A stretch of DNA of 64,000 nucleotides from contig JAQGDQ010000570.1 of NCBI GenBank assembly GCA_030141605.1, positions 62,001 to 126,000 on the forward strand. Reading direction: 5' to 3'. The notes beneath the pieces are model-generated. The model saw only the letters and a program-made list of their open reading frames with translations. It did not search any database and was not told the DNA's origin. The first letter of the stretch is position 1, and the number at the start of each line of letters is the position of its first letter. This DNA is from Tubiluchus corallicola (Eukaryota > Priapulida > Priapulimorpha > Priapulimorphida > Tubiluchidae). Shown here one piece after another: positions 11,169-22,290 of this stretch. The translations under genes and the position numbers were made by a program.

Positions 11169-14100
11169 TCTCTCTCTTTCTCTCTCTAAAGATTCCCCTC
11201 TCTCTCTTTCTCTCTCTAAAGATTCCCCTCTCTCTTTCTCTCTCTCACCCTCTTCACTCCCTCTTTCTCTCTGTTCTGTCTTTCCTCTCTTCCTTATACG
11301 TATATAATTGCTAATACATGTACTTCAATTTCTTTAATGTTTTATCGGCATGTGGGCTGAGTGCTGCAAAATATTATTTCGACTTGTTTCTATTTATCTT
11401 GCTTTTCTTAATCCAGTAAATGCATGAAACCAGTACTAAATTAGAAAGTCCGAAAATTTTGAACGCTACTGTGGTTCGAACTCAAGACCTGCTATTCAAA
11501 TACCTATGCTCCCTTTCGTCTTTTTCAATAACAATTTAGAAATTGTCATGAAGGTATTGTATGGACACACATCGATATATTCACGATATAAATACATACA
11601 TACATACATTATATATATACATATATATATATATATATACTTTGTTTCAGGCGCCAGTGCCAGCTCCACGTACGTTGATTATCAACCAGACGGCGCCACC
11701 ATCTTATCTGTGCATGGCGATCTTTTCTTGCTTGTGTTGCTTTTGTCCCACAGGTGTTGTTGCCATTTACTTTGCGTCAAAGGTAGGTCTAAAAACAACA
11801 TGATTAAAGCAGCAATCAACCCTCGAATAGCATACATTGTGTTTTGGCGTACAATTGAAAATATTGAAATTGCAACACAATATATACTCGCATAAAAATG
11901 CCTTGCTTAAAAATGCAAAAGAAATTCAAATATTTTTTCCCGCCAAACGAACCTGGCTACGGGCACATTTGAGAAAATGACGCAAGACAGTGTGAACAGT
12001 GTGAACTAGTGCCTGCCAGCGTTCACTGAACAGTATAGAGTTTCACTGAACTGCTTGCTTATAAACTCAATACATACCCAGTTAAATTGATGCAATGATT
12101 GATACAAGTAATAACAAAGTGATCAGTGCAACTATAGTTAAAAATATACGATAGGCACGGTAAAAATCACACGACTAAACATTGTGCAGGTAAAATGGCA
12201 TAGGTAAAAATAGCCCAAGTAAAAGTGGAACAAGAAAAAATAGCACAAATGAAAAAATAAGGAAAAAATGGCACGCTTATAAAATATGAGTTTAGGATTA
12301 TTATGGTTAATACTGTGATGGGAAAATTGTTTTAGTTATTTTTACTGCCGCCAAGGAAGTTGTGTTTCAAAACTGTTTGTTTGTTGGTTGGTCAGTTGTC
12401 TTTTCTGTTATATTGCTATGTAGAAGATTTCACGAAACTGTGGAGGTTGATAGGGGGGGGGGTAAGAAAGACACATTTTGATGCAGATTCCTAGGGAGGG
12501 GGTGAAACTGCAAAAAACCCTTTCTTTTTTCACAAAACTTGACCAAAAACCACTTACAGAAAACATTCATGAAGCACTTTGTGGAGTTCTCACAGGGAGT
12601 GATATACCTCTTTAGGAAGAAGAGGACTTGGCTACGTGATAGAGCACTTCTTTTTTTATTATCTCCACCAAGAAAAACACATACGAGTTAGTTCCAGGTT
12701 CCATTTTGAGGAATTCTGGTTTGGAAAATATACAACCCTGTCTATAACCTTTGTATATACATGCAGGGCCTATTTCAGCTTAAGCGAGGCCCGGGGAAGT
12801 GGGCGTGTGAGACCCCCTCAGGCGGGGGGGGGGTACGACAAAGCGCCGGGGGGCTAGCGCCACCAAGATTGGCGCCCAAAAAATTGTTGAACTGCTAGAA
12901 CGTTGGAGAAGCATTTTCGAAGAGAAAATATTGAGTTATACAGTTGTTATAGGAAAGAACAATTGAAAGAAAAACTGCTTTATTCTCAAGACCAGTCCTT
13001 AATACTTGTCAAATAGTCAAATAAAAAACATCTTTGCAATATGTAATACCGTACTCTCACTTCCGTACAAGCCGGTGTTAGTAATTCCGAAATTGAAAAC
13101 AGCTGAACATCGGCACTAAACCGCACAAGGCAAACGGCGCGCGTGCGGCAAGAGAGAGAGAGTGGGAGAGAGGAGGCAGTATGTTCGCATAAAGCAAAAA
13201 AATGTTACCTTGGCGCGAGGCCCCCCCCCCCTGGAGGGTGAGGCCCCGGGGAAGTATCCCCACTTACCCCCCTGAAATAGGGCCTGTATACATGTATGTA
13301 TCCTTACAAACTGAGTTAGTACGTAATTAAACGTATTAGCCATTTTAACGGTAAATCGTAGAATTAACAAGTTTAGATGACGTTCTGCGAAGTTTAAGAA
13401 CTAATCAGAGCATTCGTAGCACACTCGTCACCAAATTTTAAATTACTTTATCGTCAATAAGATTAATAATGCGTTTGTGGTGAGTCAGAGGTGCCTGTGA
13501 GTCCGTACCATTTTATACAGTAATGCAAAGTAATATAACCGCATGGAAAGTTGCTTGGGGCGTCATTTAAAATAGCCTTTCTTTCACTCTAATGCAATGG
13601 TACTTATATCCTTTGCCGCGACTATGCTATGAAATATAATAACATGTATATATATATATATATATATATAAGTTGGCTGTCTATGTATATATATATATAT
13701 TATGTATACTTTTGTTATCACTGGCAGGCTCCAAGCAAAATGCTGAATGGTTTTAGTTACCAATATCGGCGCAACAGCTATGAATTAAATGCAAGGTAAC
13801 AGTCGAATATAGCGTTTTGGATCAGGGCGTATTTTAGCATAAAATTCGATGGACCTGTAACCCCACTTATATCTCCTGCAGGCCATCCCCATTACCCTCC
13901 CCCCATCATTTTTGGAAAACTTCTGCAGTTGGTCATATCACGTGCTGCGTGATATGTATTCACTCGAACGTTAAAGGTATCGTAAGAATTCGCGTAACGC
14001 AATGTGGATCACGCATAACGCGCACATGGAGTCGCAGCTAATGTCTTTCAAACAGAAAGTTTTTAGGGATGTACTTCAAGATCCTCGTTAAGCCTGTATT

Positions 14101-14373
14101 GTAGAAGAAGTGATGATTTTTTTTCTAGTTGACGGAAAGTTTTGTTATTTACAGGTGTCAAATTACGTGTCTTCGGGCGACATGCATCAGGCGTCAAGAG
14201 CGTCACGTTTGGCCAAAAACCTCTCAGTGGCTTCAATGCTTCTTGGCCTGCTGGAAGTAATAGCCATTGTCTTGTGCGTGTATTTCACTGTGGTCAATGC
14301 TACGAAGACGGCCATGGAGACGCTGAAGGAGGTCATCGACTCCATGGAAGAGACGCTTGATGATGTGTGGTAG
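10439..14373 (+). CDS. CD225/dispanin family two-pass membrane protein
   Basis: Three coding exons, all joined in phase 0: 10439-10705 (donor GTAAGT), 11651-11782 (acceptor TTTCAG, donor GTAGGT), 14155-14373 (acceptor TTTACAG), encoding 205 residues. The cytosolic N-terminus is proline-rich with PPPPY (23-27, a WW-domain-type ligand) and repeats of a SYIST/SYVST motif. The CD225 domain follows: PPSYLCMAIFSCLCCFCPTG in the first membrane segment (about 108-130), a loop with SGDMHQASRASRLAKN, and a second segment (157-180). Cysteines in the first segment are likely palmitoylation sites, as in IFITM and PRRT1/SynDIG proteins. Known relatives act in membrane fusion control or synaptic receptor trafficking; the role here is unknown. 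A C-tract-plus-TTTTAG acceptor just before the ATG suggests a non-coding first exon upstream. Confidence 0.88.
10955..11290 (+). repeat. Polypyrimidine (CT)n tract with internal duplications
   Basis: About 335 bp of almost pure C/T on the + strand, in intron 1 of the CD225 gene. It includes a near-perfect local repeat (CTCTCTCTAAAGATTCCCCT) at about 11180-11230, with a weaker copy near 11065. Long homopurine-homopyrimidine tracts can adopt triplex structures; that is general knowledge, not shown here. Confidence 0.9.
12110..12290 (+). repeat. Degenerate short tandem repeat, AAAATAGCACAAGT-like
   Basis: A run of imperfect units of about 14-17 bp with the pattern (G/A)GTAAAAATGGCA(C/T)A, inside CD225 intron 2. 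Units are strongly diverged, so this is an old array. Confidence 0.5.
12764..13286 (+). mobile_element. hAT-type MITE with 8-bp target duplication (523 bp)
   Basis: Terminal inverted repeats CAGGGCCTATTTCAG and CTGAAATAGGGCCTG are exact, and the element is flanked on both sides by the 8-bp direct repeat TATACATG. CAGGG ends with an 8-bp target duplication are the hallmark of hAT transposons. No transposase frame is present, so it is non-autonomous. A shorter relative is at 29561-29950. It lies in CD225 intron 2, and the perfect target duplication suggests a fairly recent insertion. Confidence 0.92.
13340..13600 (-). mobile_element. TTAA MITE family R2, inverted fragment
   Basis: The reverse complement matches the R2 family around its CGAATGCTCTGATTA and AACTTTCC(A/G)TGC blocks. 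Its termini are not clear, so this is a truncated or decayed copy. It lies just downstream of the hAT MITE in CD225 intron 2. Confidence 0.6.
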
Positions 14374-14703
14374 CAGCCAGCTGTATGTTTGAAAGAATTG
14401 CTAACAAAATTCCTTAATTTTAACTAACTGCGACTTTGCTCATAATTATGTTAATTCAGTTAATTAAAGAAAGTGTTAAATTTTCAGATAATTATGTATT
14501 GTAGCTCGACCATAAACTTTACCTAATAATTATTGTTGTCTTTCAAGCACTCTGTAGTCTGTACACTTAGTTTTTTTGCTGTGCCACATAATATAAGTTG
14601 TTTAAACGCAGTTCAAACTTGGTAAAGAGTTCGTGGACGCGTCAGTAGGGTCCGTGAATTATTAGTATCAAGATGAAATATCAGTTGTTAACAAATATAC
14701 TAC

Positions 14704-14709
14704 AATAAA
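14704..14709 (+). promoter_or_regulatory. Candidate polyadenylation signal of the CD225 gene
   Basis: AATAAA in the context TACAATAAAGAAA about 330 bases after the CD225 stop codon, on the correct strand. Confidence 0.5.
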
Positions 14710-15956
14710 GAAAAACCTTTCTATAACCTATTTATTAAAACGTAGCGTTTGAACTGTTGATCTCTAACGGTCATAGTTGTCTGACCATAGGTGGCAGCAG
14801 CGAGGCACCATCACGAAACTTTCCACGTAGTTACGGCGCAGCTGTGAGTGGCGAGGGTTTTCTTGCCAAGTCACTCGTACGCGCGTTCAACTGGAGAGCA
14901 AAACCAGGCAGTATTACCCAGCTATGAGTTCTGCTGTTTTGCAAGGCACGATTATCTTTTACTAATTCTCGAAACGTGGTTTTACCGTCAGTGTTCTCAA
15001 GTTTATTTTAAATTATCGAGAAATTCCTTATTGCCTGAGGACGTACAATTACTGAGTGAAAACCGAAATACACTGTACTGTTTTATCAAAAAAATTCAAT
15101 TATGGCCTATTTGTACCAATATCAATTACATAGGCTTACGTATCGCACATACAAATACAAAATTATGTGAATCATTGTCACACACGTTAGAGGGCGTTAC
15201 TGTTATCATGCTTTAGTCATTTATCCGCCAGATGGGACCACCAGGCGTGATACGGTTAACTAGTAATGTGTTGTAGTAATGTTTCATTCAAAATTAGTTG
15301 CGATTTGTCAGTTCAAAATTTATGACATCTTTGGGGTTTTAAAGAATAAATTACTAATTTTATCTTCTGTTGGTGCTATAATTTTAGTAATTTTTGGCGG
15401 TTTAGGTAAAAGCGAGTAAGATTACTTTTGTAGTTTTATCATGGACTCGAGACAGGTAGAATTATATATAGTAAAGCTACTTATTTCATTACAGACACAT
15501 TATACGATATAGATACGCTTATGCAATTATAATTACTACAATCTTTTGCACCATCCCCTGCTTAATTTTGTAATGCGAATGTGGCACCATCTGGTGGTAA
15601 AAAATATAGTAACCCACATTTAGCTTCATTATTACAGTTTCGTAAATTACATGTATTTTCACTGCCACAACCTTTGAGCAGTAGCATAAAAATAACTCAT
15701 ATGACATTACTTATTATTTTTATCAGTTATTTCGTTGTTGCAAAACGTTAACCTAGTTTAGGTAAAGTATAATAAATGTACTTTGGCATTGTGACACTCT
15801 GTACTTTTGCATTTGTGTTAACTAATGAGTGCTAACTGTAACCATCAAATGCCTATTACATCTGTAGTAGCCATTGGGCAGGCAAAATTCTGAAATAAAT
15901 GACATCTGTAATTGAGACAGGTAAACTAAGCAGTAATCCAACAAAAAACTAGACAC
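14710..15956. other. Intergenic, no supported gene
   Basis: Unique-looking AT-rich sequence. The 122-codon open stretch at 14848-15216 starts at a GTG, matches no family I recognise and has no splice or regulatory context, so it is not called. Confidence 0.4.
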
Positions 15957-16410
15957 TGTTATGCCGCTGACTTGTCAGTAGCACTGCCTGACGCTTCATT
16001 TGACAAGCAGATAGTCTAAAGCGCCACGTAAGCAGTGTTATTGGCAAAGATTAAAATAAGTAAAGAGAACCTGTTAAATTATGCTAAGAGCAGTAGATTA
16101 TGATAAATAATTATGTTGATAGATGCTGGTATGAGGAAGCCAGTTAAGGAGTGGTACCACGTGATTACGTGATCTAGGAATTAAGGCATCGGGCACCGTG
16201 CACTATATATAAGGCGTGCGGGGCCTCCAGCTCAAGAAATTAGTCTCAGATTAAGACTGGGAACCGGAGCGTACAGACCGTTAGATCAGGGGCTTTTGGC
16301 GTTGCTATTTATTATATTTATTGTGTTGATATTTAATAAACGTGTCATTTTATAATCAGACTCTTCATAGCGTTGCCATTACTCAAGCATCAATAAGCAG
16401 CTACATACAA
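15957..16410 (+). mobile_element. Probable solo LTR of a retrotransposon
   Basis: The block starts TGTTATGCCGCTGAC and ends near CTACATACA. It contains a strong TATA box (TATATATAA at 16204-16212) about 130 bases upstream of an AATAAA (16335-16340), the compact promoter-plus-polyadenylation layout of an LTR. No primer-binding site, polypurine tract, gag-pol sequence or second LTR is visible nearby, and I could not settle a target duplication, so a solo LTR is an inference. Confidence 0.45.
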
Positions 16411-16539
16411 CCAATAAAACGCACTACCCACTATACAACGAAATTAATTTTACTAAATATATTGCAGTAACTGCTAAAAAGACGAGCCGGAGTGCTGTTA
16501 GAATACTGCACTTCATTTAAATATTTTTACATCTTTTTG

Positions 16540-17206
16540 AAACGTACGTATCATTTGGTCAGTTTTTCTCAAAATCGTGTTGTACCGATTTANNNNGAAC
16601 TCATTGCCTGCATATGTTGATTGTGCATCTCTCGTAATAGCGGAATGATAGTGGAGAGTGAAGGAGATGGGAATTAGTAGGATTAGATTAGTGAAATGAC
16701 GTGGATGAGAATGAATATGAGATTGTTATTAGGACATCGCAAAAATATAATAAAAAAATACACAAGACTTATTGTAGAGTATTGCTCGCCAGTCTGGAAT
16801 CCTGCTTTATTGGGTAATGTTGACCGTATAGAAAGTGTACAGCGATACTTTACTCGACGCCTGTTTTATATATGTAATTTAATGTATATGCTATATCCTA
16901 AGCGTCTGGAGAGTCTACATCTAAAGTCTTTAGAGGAGAAACGCGTCGAAAAAGACTTAGTTTTATGCTACCAAATTATTCATAGAGAAGTTGATGTCGA
17001 CTTTGACAAATTTTTTTACCCGAATAGAACAAGGCAAAATCATTCTCTGAAGCTCTGTGCGTCGAACAGCTAAAGTATCATTTGGTAAATTTTTCTCAAA
17101 TCGTGTTGAACCGATCTGGAACTCATTTCCTGTATATGTTGATGGTGCACCCGTCGTAACTGCACAAAATATTAAGTTATTTAAAAGCCGCTTACATAAA
17201 GTTTAA
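16540..17206 (+). mobile_element. CR1-like LINE ORF2 remnant, frameshifted
   Basis: 16696-17073 encodes the region after the reverse transcriptase palm: LIVEYCSPVWNPALLGNVDR, IESVQRYFTRRLF and DLVLCYQIIHREVDVDFDKF. The frame then shifts and continues to 17204-17206 with VEPIWNSFPVYVDGAP and NIKLFKSRLHKV, the normal end of such proteins. A second partial copy of the WNSFP part lies at 16540-16640 and is interrupted by four N's. An inverted scrap of the PKRLESLHLKSLEEK part is at 17400-17465. Not functional. Confidence 0.8.
16593..16596. other. Assembly gap (4 N)
   Basis: Four unknown bases inside duplicated LINE sequence; a repeat-induced consensus ambiguity is the likely cause. Confidence 0.99.
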
Positions 17207-17399
17207 CTTGCATAAATTCCTTGTACACAATAGACACATGTAAGCAGTTCATCTCTTTGTGTCTTTACCACACTCATGTAAACATCTCATTTGCATGTTT
17301 TTTGCTAAAGTGTTTTATATTATATTGTTTTTATTGTACATATATATTATTATTATTATTATATATTATTCTCTACGAATAATTTGGTAGCATAAAGCT

Positions 17400-17880
17400 A
17401 ATTCTTTTTGAATGCGTTTCTCCTCTAAAGACCTTAGATGTAGAATCTCCAGACGCTTAGGATATGGCATATATATTACAGAAACATTTTGGGTATTAGA
17501 TGGCGAAAGAAAATTTCAAACAAAGATCTATATGAAAAAATAAAAGAAGAACCTTGGACAAGAAAAATAAAAAGACGTCGTCTAAGATGGATTGGGCATA
17601 TGCTTAGACTACCTGATGATATTCCAGTGAAGATAGCTCTTCAATAAGCCATAAAACCAGCTAAAAAACTTGCAGGAGGACAAATGTTAACATATTTAGA
17701 TTTTGCACAGAAACATTTAAACACTTCAGCATTGATCCTTAGAAATAAATGTACTTGGGGCATTGCGGCGAGCAGGGAGTCCTGGCATAGGGAGGTGAGC
17801 AGAATCATTTCACTGGACGTGTGATTCATTGGATGATGATGATGATGTTTTTATTGTAGACTGTATTGGGTGTGAATAAA
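17400..17880 (+). mobile_element. Second LINE remnant (different clade) and 3' tail
   Basis: 17485-17830 reads ILGIRWRKKISNKDLYEKIK, RRRLRWIGHMLRLPDDIP and later ESWHREVSRIISLDV with an internal TAA. The RLRWIGHMLRLPDD signature is typical of the C-terminal part of many animal LINE ORF2 proteins. It is followed by (GAT)n and an AATAAA-rich tail to about 17895. The first 65 bp is an inverted piece of the neighbouring CR1-like element. Confidence 0.75.
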
Positions 17881-18129
17881 ATGAAGTAAATAAAAGTACG
17901 AAATTAATGTAAATCCGCTTAGCTTAATTTGCAGATTAGAGCTGTTAAAACACCTTAGAAAATAAAGACAAGCGGATTTATGTCGTGTGTGTACGTACTA
18001 TGCTAAGGCATTAAATAATATTGAAAACTCGGCTTTCCTTTTCTTGAAAACCACCAAACACAAGAATGTTCACTACTGAATAAGACAAAGATGTGAAATA
18101 GTTTTGACAGCTACTTTTTCAAATGCTTA

Positions 18130-18470
18130 TTAACCCTTTCATACCCGTTGTATCCCGTGGGATACGAGAACATTTTCTGCCTTTAAAATTAATAAAATTC
18201 TAAAACTGGCAATTATTTGATCTGTTAATAATTATTTTGATTTAAGCCAATAACAATAAACTAAAAATGGTGATAAAATGGCAAACTAGAAAATCTACAT
18301 AGCATAAAAAACTGCTCAAGGTACAGTACTTTAGAGACGACTTTGTACAGATCAGCATAGCATGCATACTAAATGTCTTAAATACTTTAAAAAATTATCA
18401 GCTGTTGCAAAATGAAGCACATTTTTTGCTTTTGTTGTGTTTTTGAAAAAGTCTGGACTGAAAGGGTTAA
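18130..18470 (+). mobile_element. TTAA-flanked MITE with CCCTTTCA termini (341 bp)
   Basis: Begins TTAACCCTTTCATACCCG and ends GGACTGAAAGGGTTAA, so TTAA flanks inverted CCCTTTCA/TGAAAGGG ends. A TTAA target and CCC-starting ends are typical of piggyBac-type elements. A longer relative is at 60257-60742. The interior has no transposase. A conserved TATCCCGTGGGATA palindrome lies just inside the left end. Confidence 0.8.
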
Positions 18471-18724
18471 GTTGCGAAGAATATGTTTGACAATTGCAAC
18501 GAAAAATACATATCGAAAATTGTCAGACGACAAATATTTATTTAAATTATTCACAAAACAACACCTTAAACACTGCATGGCTTGAAAGTGCATCAAACAA
18601 AAATCTGTTTTTACAAACTACAAGTCAAAAAACTTCCTTTCCATGAACTACAGTGTTTATGAATAATGATGACCCTGCTGCACGAATTATTTATACGTTC
18701 ACCTTTTACTCATAAAGAATGGCT

Positions 18725-19256
18725 TTAAAGGAAAAGTCAAGCTTTCTGGGAAGTTGGGCGTATTTCAATATTTGCGGAAAATTTTAGCATTTAGTAACAA
18801 AAGTGTGATAATTAGTAAAATCACTTTAATGTTGCAGGCATTTTCAGCTTGGACGTTGCAATTTTAAACCCCCCTTTTTCCATCAATGACATCATTCATC
18901 GGCTAACGAAAAGTAGCGCACCCTCGATTTCCATCAAAAGTATAATACCTTTTTTACAAAAAATTATGTAGCTAGTTTTGATATTATTGTATGAACATTA
19001 TGTAAGCTGGAGAAGTTCAAATTAGCTTAAGCAGTGCGTGTTTAAGCATGCGCTTATAAAAACGTCACAAAATCCACCAGTTACGTCATAATTTTCAAGT
19101 GAACGGTAGCTACCACTGTGCCATTATAAATGAACTTTATGCTTTAGAGGCAGAAAAAGATGACAAAGAAATTTGCAAAAAGCCAGTCTAAACTCCAAGA
19201 GAGTTTAAGTAAAACAAACAAACCCAGCATGAAAAGTAACTTGTCTTTTCCTTTAA
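18725..19256 (+). mobile_element. TTAA-flanked MITE, TTAAAGGAAAAG family (532 bp)
   Basis: Starts TTAAAGGAAAAGTCAAGC and the reverse complement of the end is TTAAAGGAAAAGACAAGT: inverted termini with one mismatch in the first 17 bases, and TTAA at both ends. No coding capacity. The termini resemble those of the families at 838 and 46752 although the interiors differ. Confidence 0.7.
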
Positions 19257-19282
19257 CTTTTTCAAATGAGCCATTTAAAATA

Positions 19283-19781
19283 CAGTCAACCTCGGGTACA
19301 AGGTACTCGTTTATAAGGGACATTCGCTTATAACGGACCACCAACACCGGTCCCGATTTTTCGTAACGTTTTTTGTTATAAAAATCTTCGTATATAAGGT
19401 ACTCGGATGTAAACGACTTTCGGTTCTAAGGGACGATATCTTCAGGTCCCGCGTAACAAAAACCCAGGGAAATTACCTCGCATATAAGGGACCCTATGAT
19501 CAAAGCGAAAATGATCGATTTTTAACTTCAATTTTTCGCAAACTCGGTCTTCGAACAGCTCGGTTTCCGCAGTCACATACATCTCGCATCACTGAAGGAG
19601 CTTCCTACATACCGTTTGCACTGAATGTGTAGCAATAATCCATAAAAATATGGGTAAAAGTACAGAAAAGTACAGGTCTAGATACACCCTCGGTCTGACT
19701 CAACATCGGCTATAAGGGACATCGGATATAAGGGACGATTTTTTCCGGTCCGGAGGTGTCCGTTATATCCGAGGTTGACTG
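19283..19781 (+). mobile_element. Tigger/pogo-type MITE (499 bp)
   Basis: Ends CAGTCAACCTCGG and CCGAGGTTGACTG are exact inverted repeats flanked by the TA dinucleotide target (19281-19282 and 19782-19783). The interior holds repeated variants of ATAAGGGAC. CAGT(C/T)AA termini with a TA target mark pogo/Tigger elements of the Tc1/mariner superfamily. No transposase remains. Confidence 0.85.
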
Positions 19782-19783
19782 TA

Positions 19784-20699
19784 AATCGAACCAGAAATTG
19801 GAAAAAATTGCATGAATCGCTTTACAAGTCATACGGTTACTTAAATTTAACAAATTAAACACATACAATACCCAGTTTAAGTCTCGTCTCGATAGACATT
19901 GGAAATGCAATCTTGAAAACTATATAGACCCCAGGTTGCCACAATGCAACAAGAAACCTTGTGCTACGCTTCATGATCGCAGTGTGGCCACCTATTTTGT
20001 TCATTTTTTATATTAATAAAGTAAACAAGGAAGAGTGGAGAGGTCCATAAGCTATTTATGCTTAACCTCTATCCTTCGACGGTAACGGTAACGGAAAAAA
20101 TGATTCAGCAAAACTAACGGCTACATTTTGGCAACGGCAACAAGGTCTTGTGCGCTAAGTGATCTGATTGAATAACGGCAAAAGAACATTTTGATCGTAT
20201 AACGCTCACGCGGGTTTTCAATTGGGAATGCTGTAAAAACATCACAGTAACATATACAATACACATAGCCTGAAAAGCTGCAATAAAAAAACGAAATTGA
20301 AGTAAACTCCCGCTGCTGTTGTGGTTTTTAAAGGAAGACAGGATGATTTTTCATATACTACCCCCTTTTCAAGTCCGATAAAGAGTATATGTTTTAGCAC
20401 TATTAATACTGCAAAAGCGTTTCTGATAATAAAATAACAGATTAAAAATTTTATTAACGGCGGGCAAGCCCAACTATTCATGACATCACAAACTAACATA
20501 ACTTTCAACAGCAAAAATATTCTACGAGCGTGTTCCACGTGTTTGCGAAAGCGAAAATTGAAGTACAGTGCTACTGTAAGATATTCTGTGTGTTGTACTA
20601 AAACTACACAAGTTTTAAGATAGAAATTCAAATTTCAAATTTATCGCTGTGCTCACGCACGAGCTGTTGAACGTGTGTACTGTGTCAGAAACTAACACA
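19784..20699. other. Intergenic, no supported gene
   Basis: Unique-looking sequence. The 129-codon open stretch at 20242-20631 on the - strand is cysteine/leucine/phenylalanine-rich and matches nothing recognisable; it is not called. Confidence 0.4.
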
Positions 20700-20950
20700 T
20701 CTGAACTGACAGGTACATCACTTGTTTTTGTGTAATACGTTTCTGAGATCCAGGTGCTAGTGCCCATCTAATTAGCGAATGGCAAAATGCATGTAACAGC
20801 GAAGAACTAGTGACGCGAACGTGAAATTGCGCTTGTGTGGTAACAATTCTTTCACGTAAGTCATTTTTGAAAAAACGGTATGTTTCCTTTCAATATTTTA
20901 AAGAATTGATTCTTTTGACCTACATTTTAACATTAGGTCCAGTTTTGCTT
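20700..20950 (-). repeat. Dispersed repeat R3, copy a (inverted relative to 48080-48325)
   Basis: The reverse complement shares CTGTTACATGCATTT, TTAGATGGGCAC and TTCTTTAAAATATTGAAAGG with the copy at 48080-48325, in the same order. The termini are not resolved and there is no coding potential. Confidence 0.6.
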
Positions 20951-21799
20951 TAAGTAAACTTTTAGCCCAGGATGTTATAGATTATACAAAAGCATAATAA
21001 TTTTAATCCAACACTTAATGTTAAATTAATATTAGTGAAGATAAAACCAAACAAAATTGTCTAACAAATTTCATTTAGTTTTAAAATGTCATCAATGAAT
21101 TCACACTGAATAGTCACATGATTTTCTTTTATAACCTAGCATTCAGCGCGCTCTTTGCAAATAATAATGCCTAGACACTTAAAAAACTTCTACAGATTAA
21201 TAATGGGCAAACTGAATTCTTAAGAGGAAAATAAATGCTAGCACCCAATTAAGCAAAGACACGACTATTTATTCCAGTGGTTCCTAACCTGGGGTACAAA
21301 ACAGCAAAACCAGAGTATTGTTTTTTGACTGTACAGCGTACACGCACAGAGTGCGGATTTTATAGGAGTAACTGCCCCGTGGCACAAAAGGTGTGAGGAG
21401 AATGTGCTACAAGATTCAAATCCTTAAATATCATGACTGTTTGTATTTTAAAAAGTCATTGTTTTTGAAACAAAAAGTATTTTTTGGGTAATTCACTGCA
21501 CACTGCCTGGTATTACAACTGGGTAAATTTATTAAGTAAAATAGACTTTTGGCACAGCCAATGCATCGGCGGATGGAGGTAGGCGAGGTTGCATCAATGA
21601 GGCGGCCATTAAGGCTACTTCACAATTCGACTGCAAGTTCGTTTTCTGATTTGACATCTGATCGCCCCTCCTCTTGGACTTTGTTCTTGAATTTGGTTGT
21701 TTTGTTTATCGGTTTTGCTTGTATAACTAAATCACGCTTGTATAGTTAAATCACGGTAGTAAAAATGTCTTCTTGAAACTCACATTGCTAAAAAATGTT
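20951..21799. other. Intergenic, nothing recognised
   Basis: No gene, RNA gene or element end can be supported here. Confidence 0.4.
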
Positions 21800-22290
21800 A
21801 AGGGGTACGTGGCAGATTGCTGAATTTCGAAAGGGTAGCCCAACTCAGTGCCGGTCCCAAGCCTGGATAAATAGGGAGGGTTAGGGTCAGGAAGGGCATC
21901 CGCCTGTAAAAACTGCGCCAAAACATTCTATGAATGAGTCCGTGAGTGCAAAGAAGTGGTCTGACCCGCTCTAACCTATGGGCTGGAAGCGGCTTCTCTA
22001 AAGAAGACCGAAGAGAAGAAAATGGGTGTGGTGGAGATGAGGATGTTGAGATGGATGGTGGGAATAACAAGAAGAGATAAAATTAGAAATAACAATATCA
22101 GAGGAACAGTAAAAGTAGTGGAAGCCTCGCAAGATTGCGATAGTATGGACACCTGAAAAGAAGAGTCGGCGAAGATCATGTGGGAAGGGAAGACATAAAT
22201 GAAGAGATGGTCAACAACAGGAATGCGTGGAGAAGACTCATTCAAAATGGCGACCACGAATAGGGAAAAGCTGGGAAGAAGAAGAAGACT
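21800..22290 (+). mobile_element. LINE 3'-region remnant (RLRW-type ORF2 end)
   Basis: The stretch GGGAGGGTTAGGGTCAGGAA followed by GGGCATCCGCC is a sequence common near the 3' parts of animal LINEs. 22030-22260 reads VEMRMLRWMVGITRRDKIRN and NNIRGTVKVVEASQ, the counterpart of the usual RMLRWM-G-TR-DKIRN-IRG pattern after the reverse transcriptase domain, with stops and frameshifts. It ends in a purine run of GAAGAAGAAGAAG. Confidence 0.7.
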
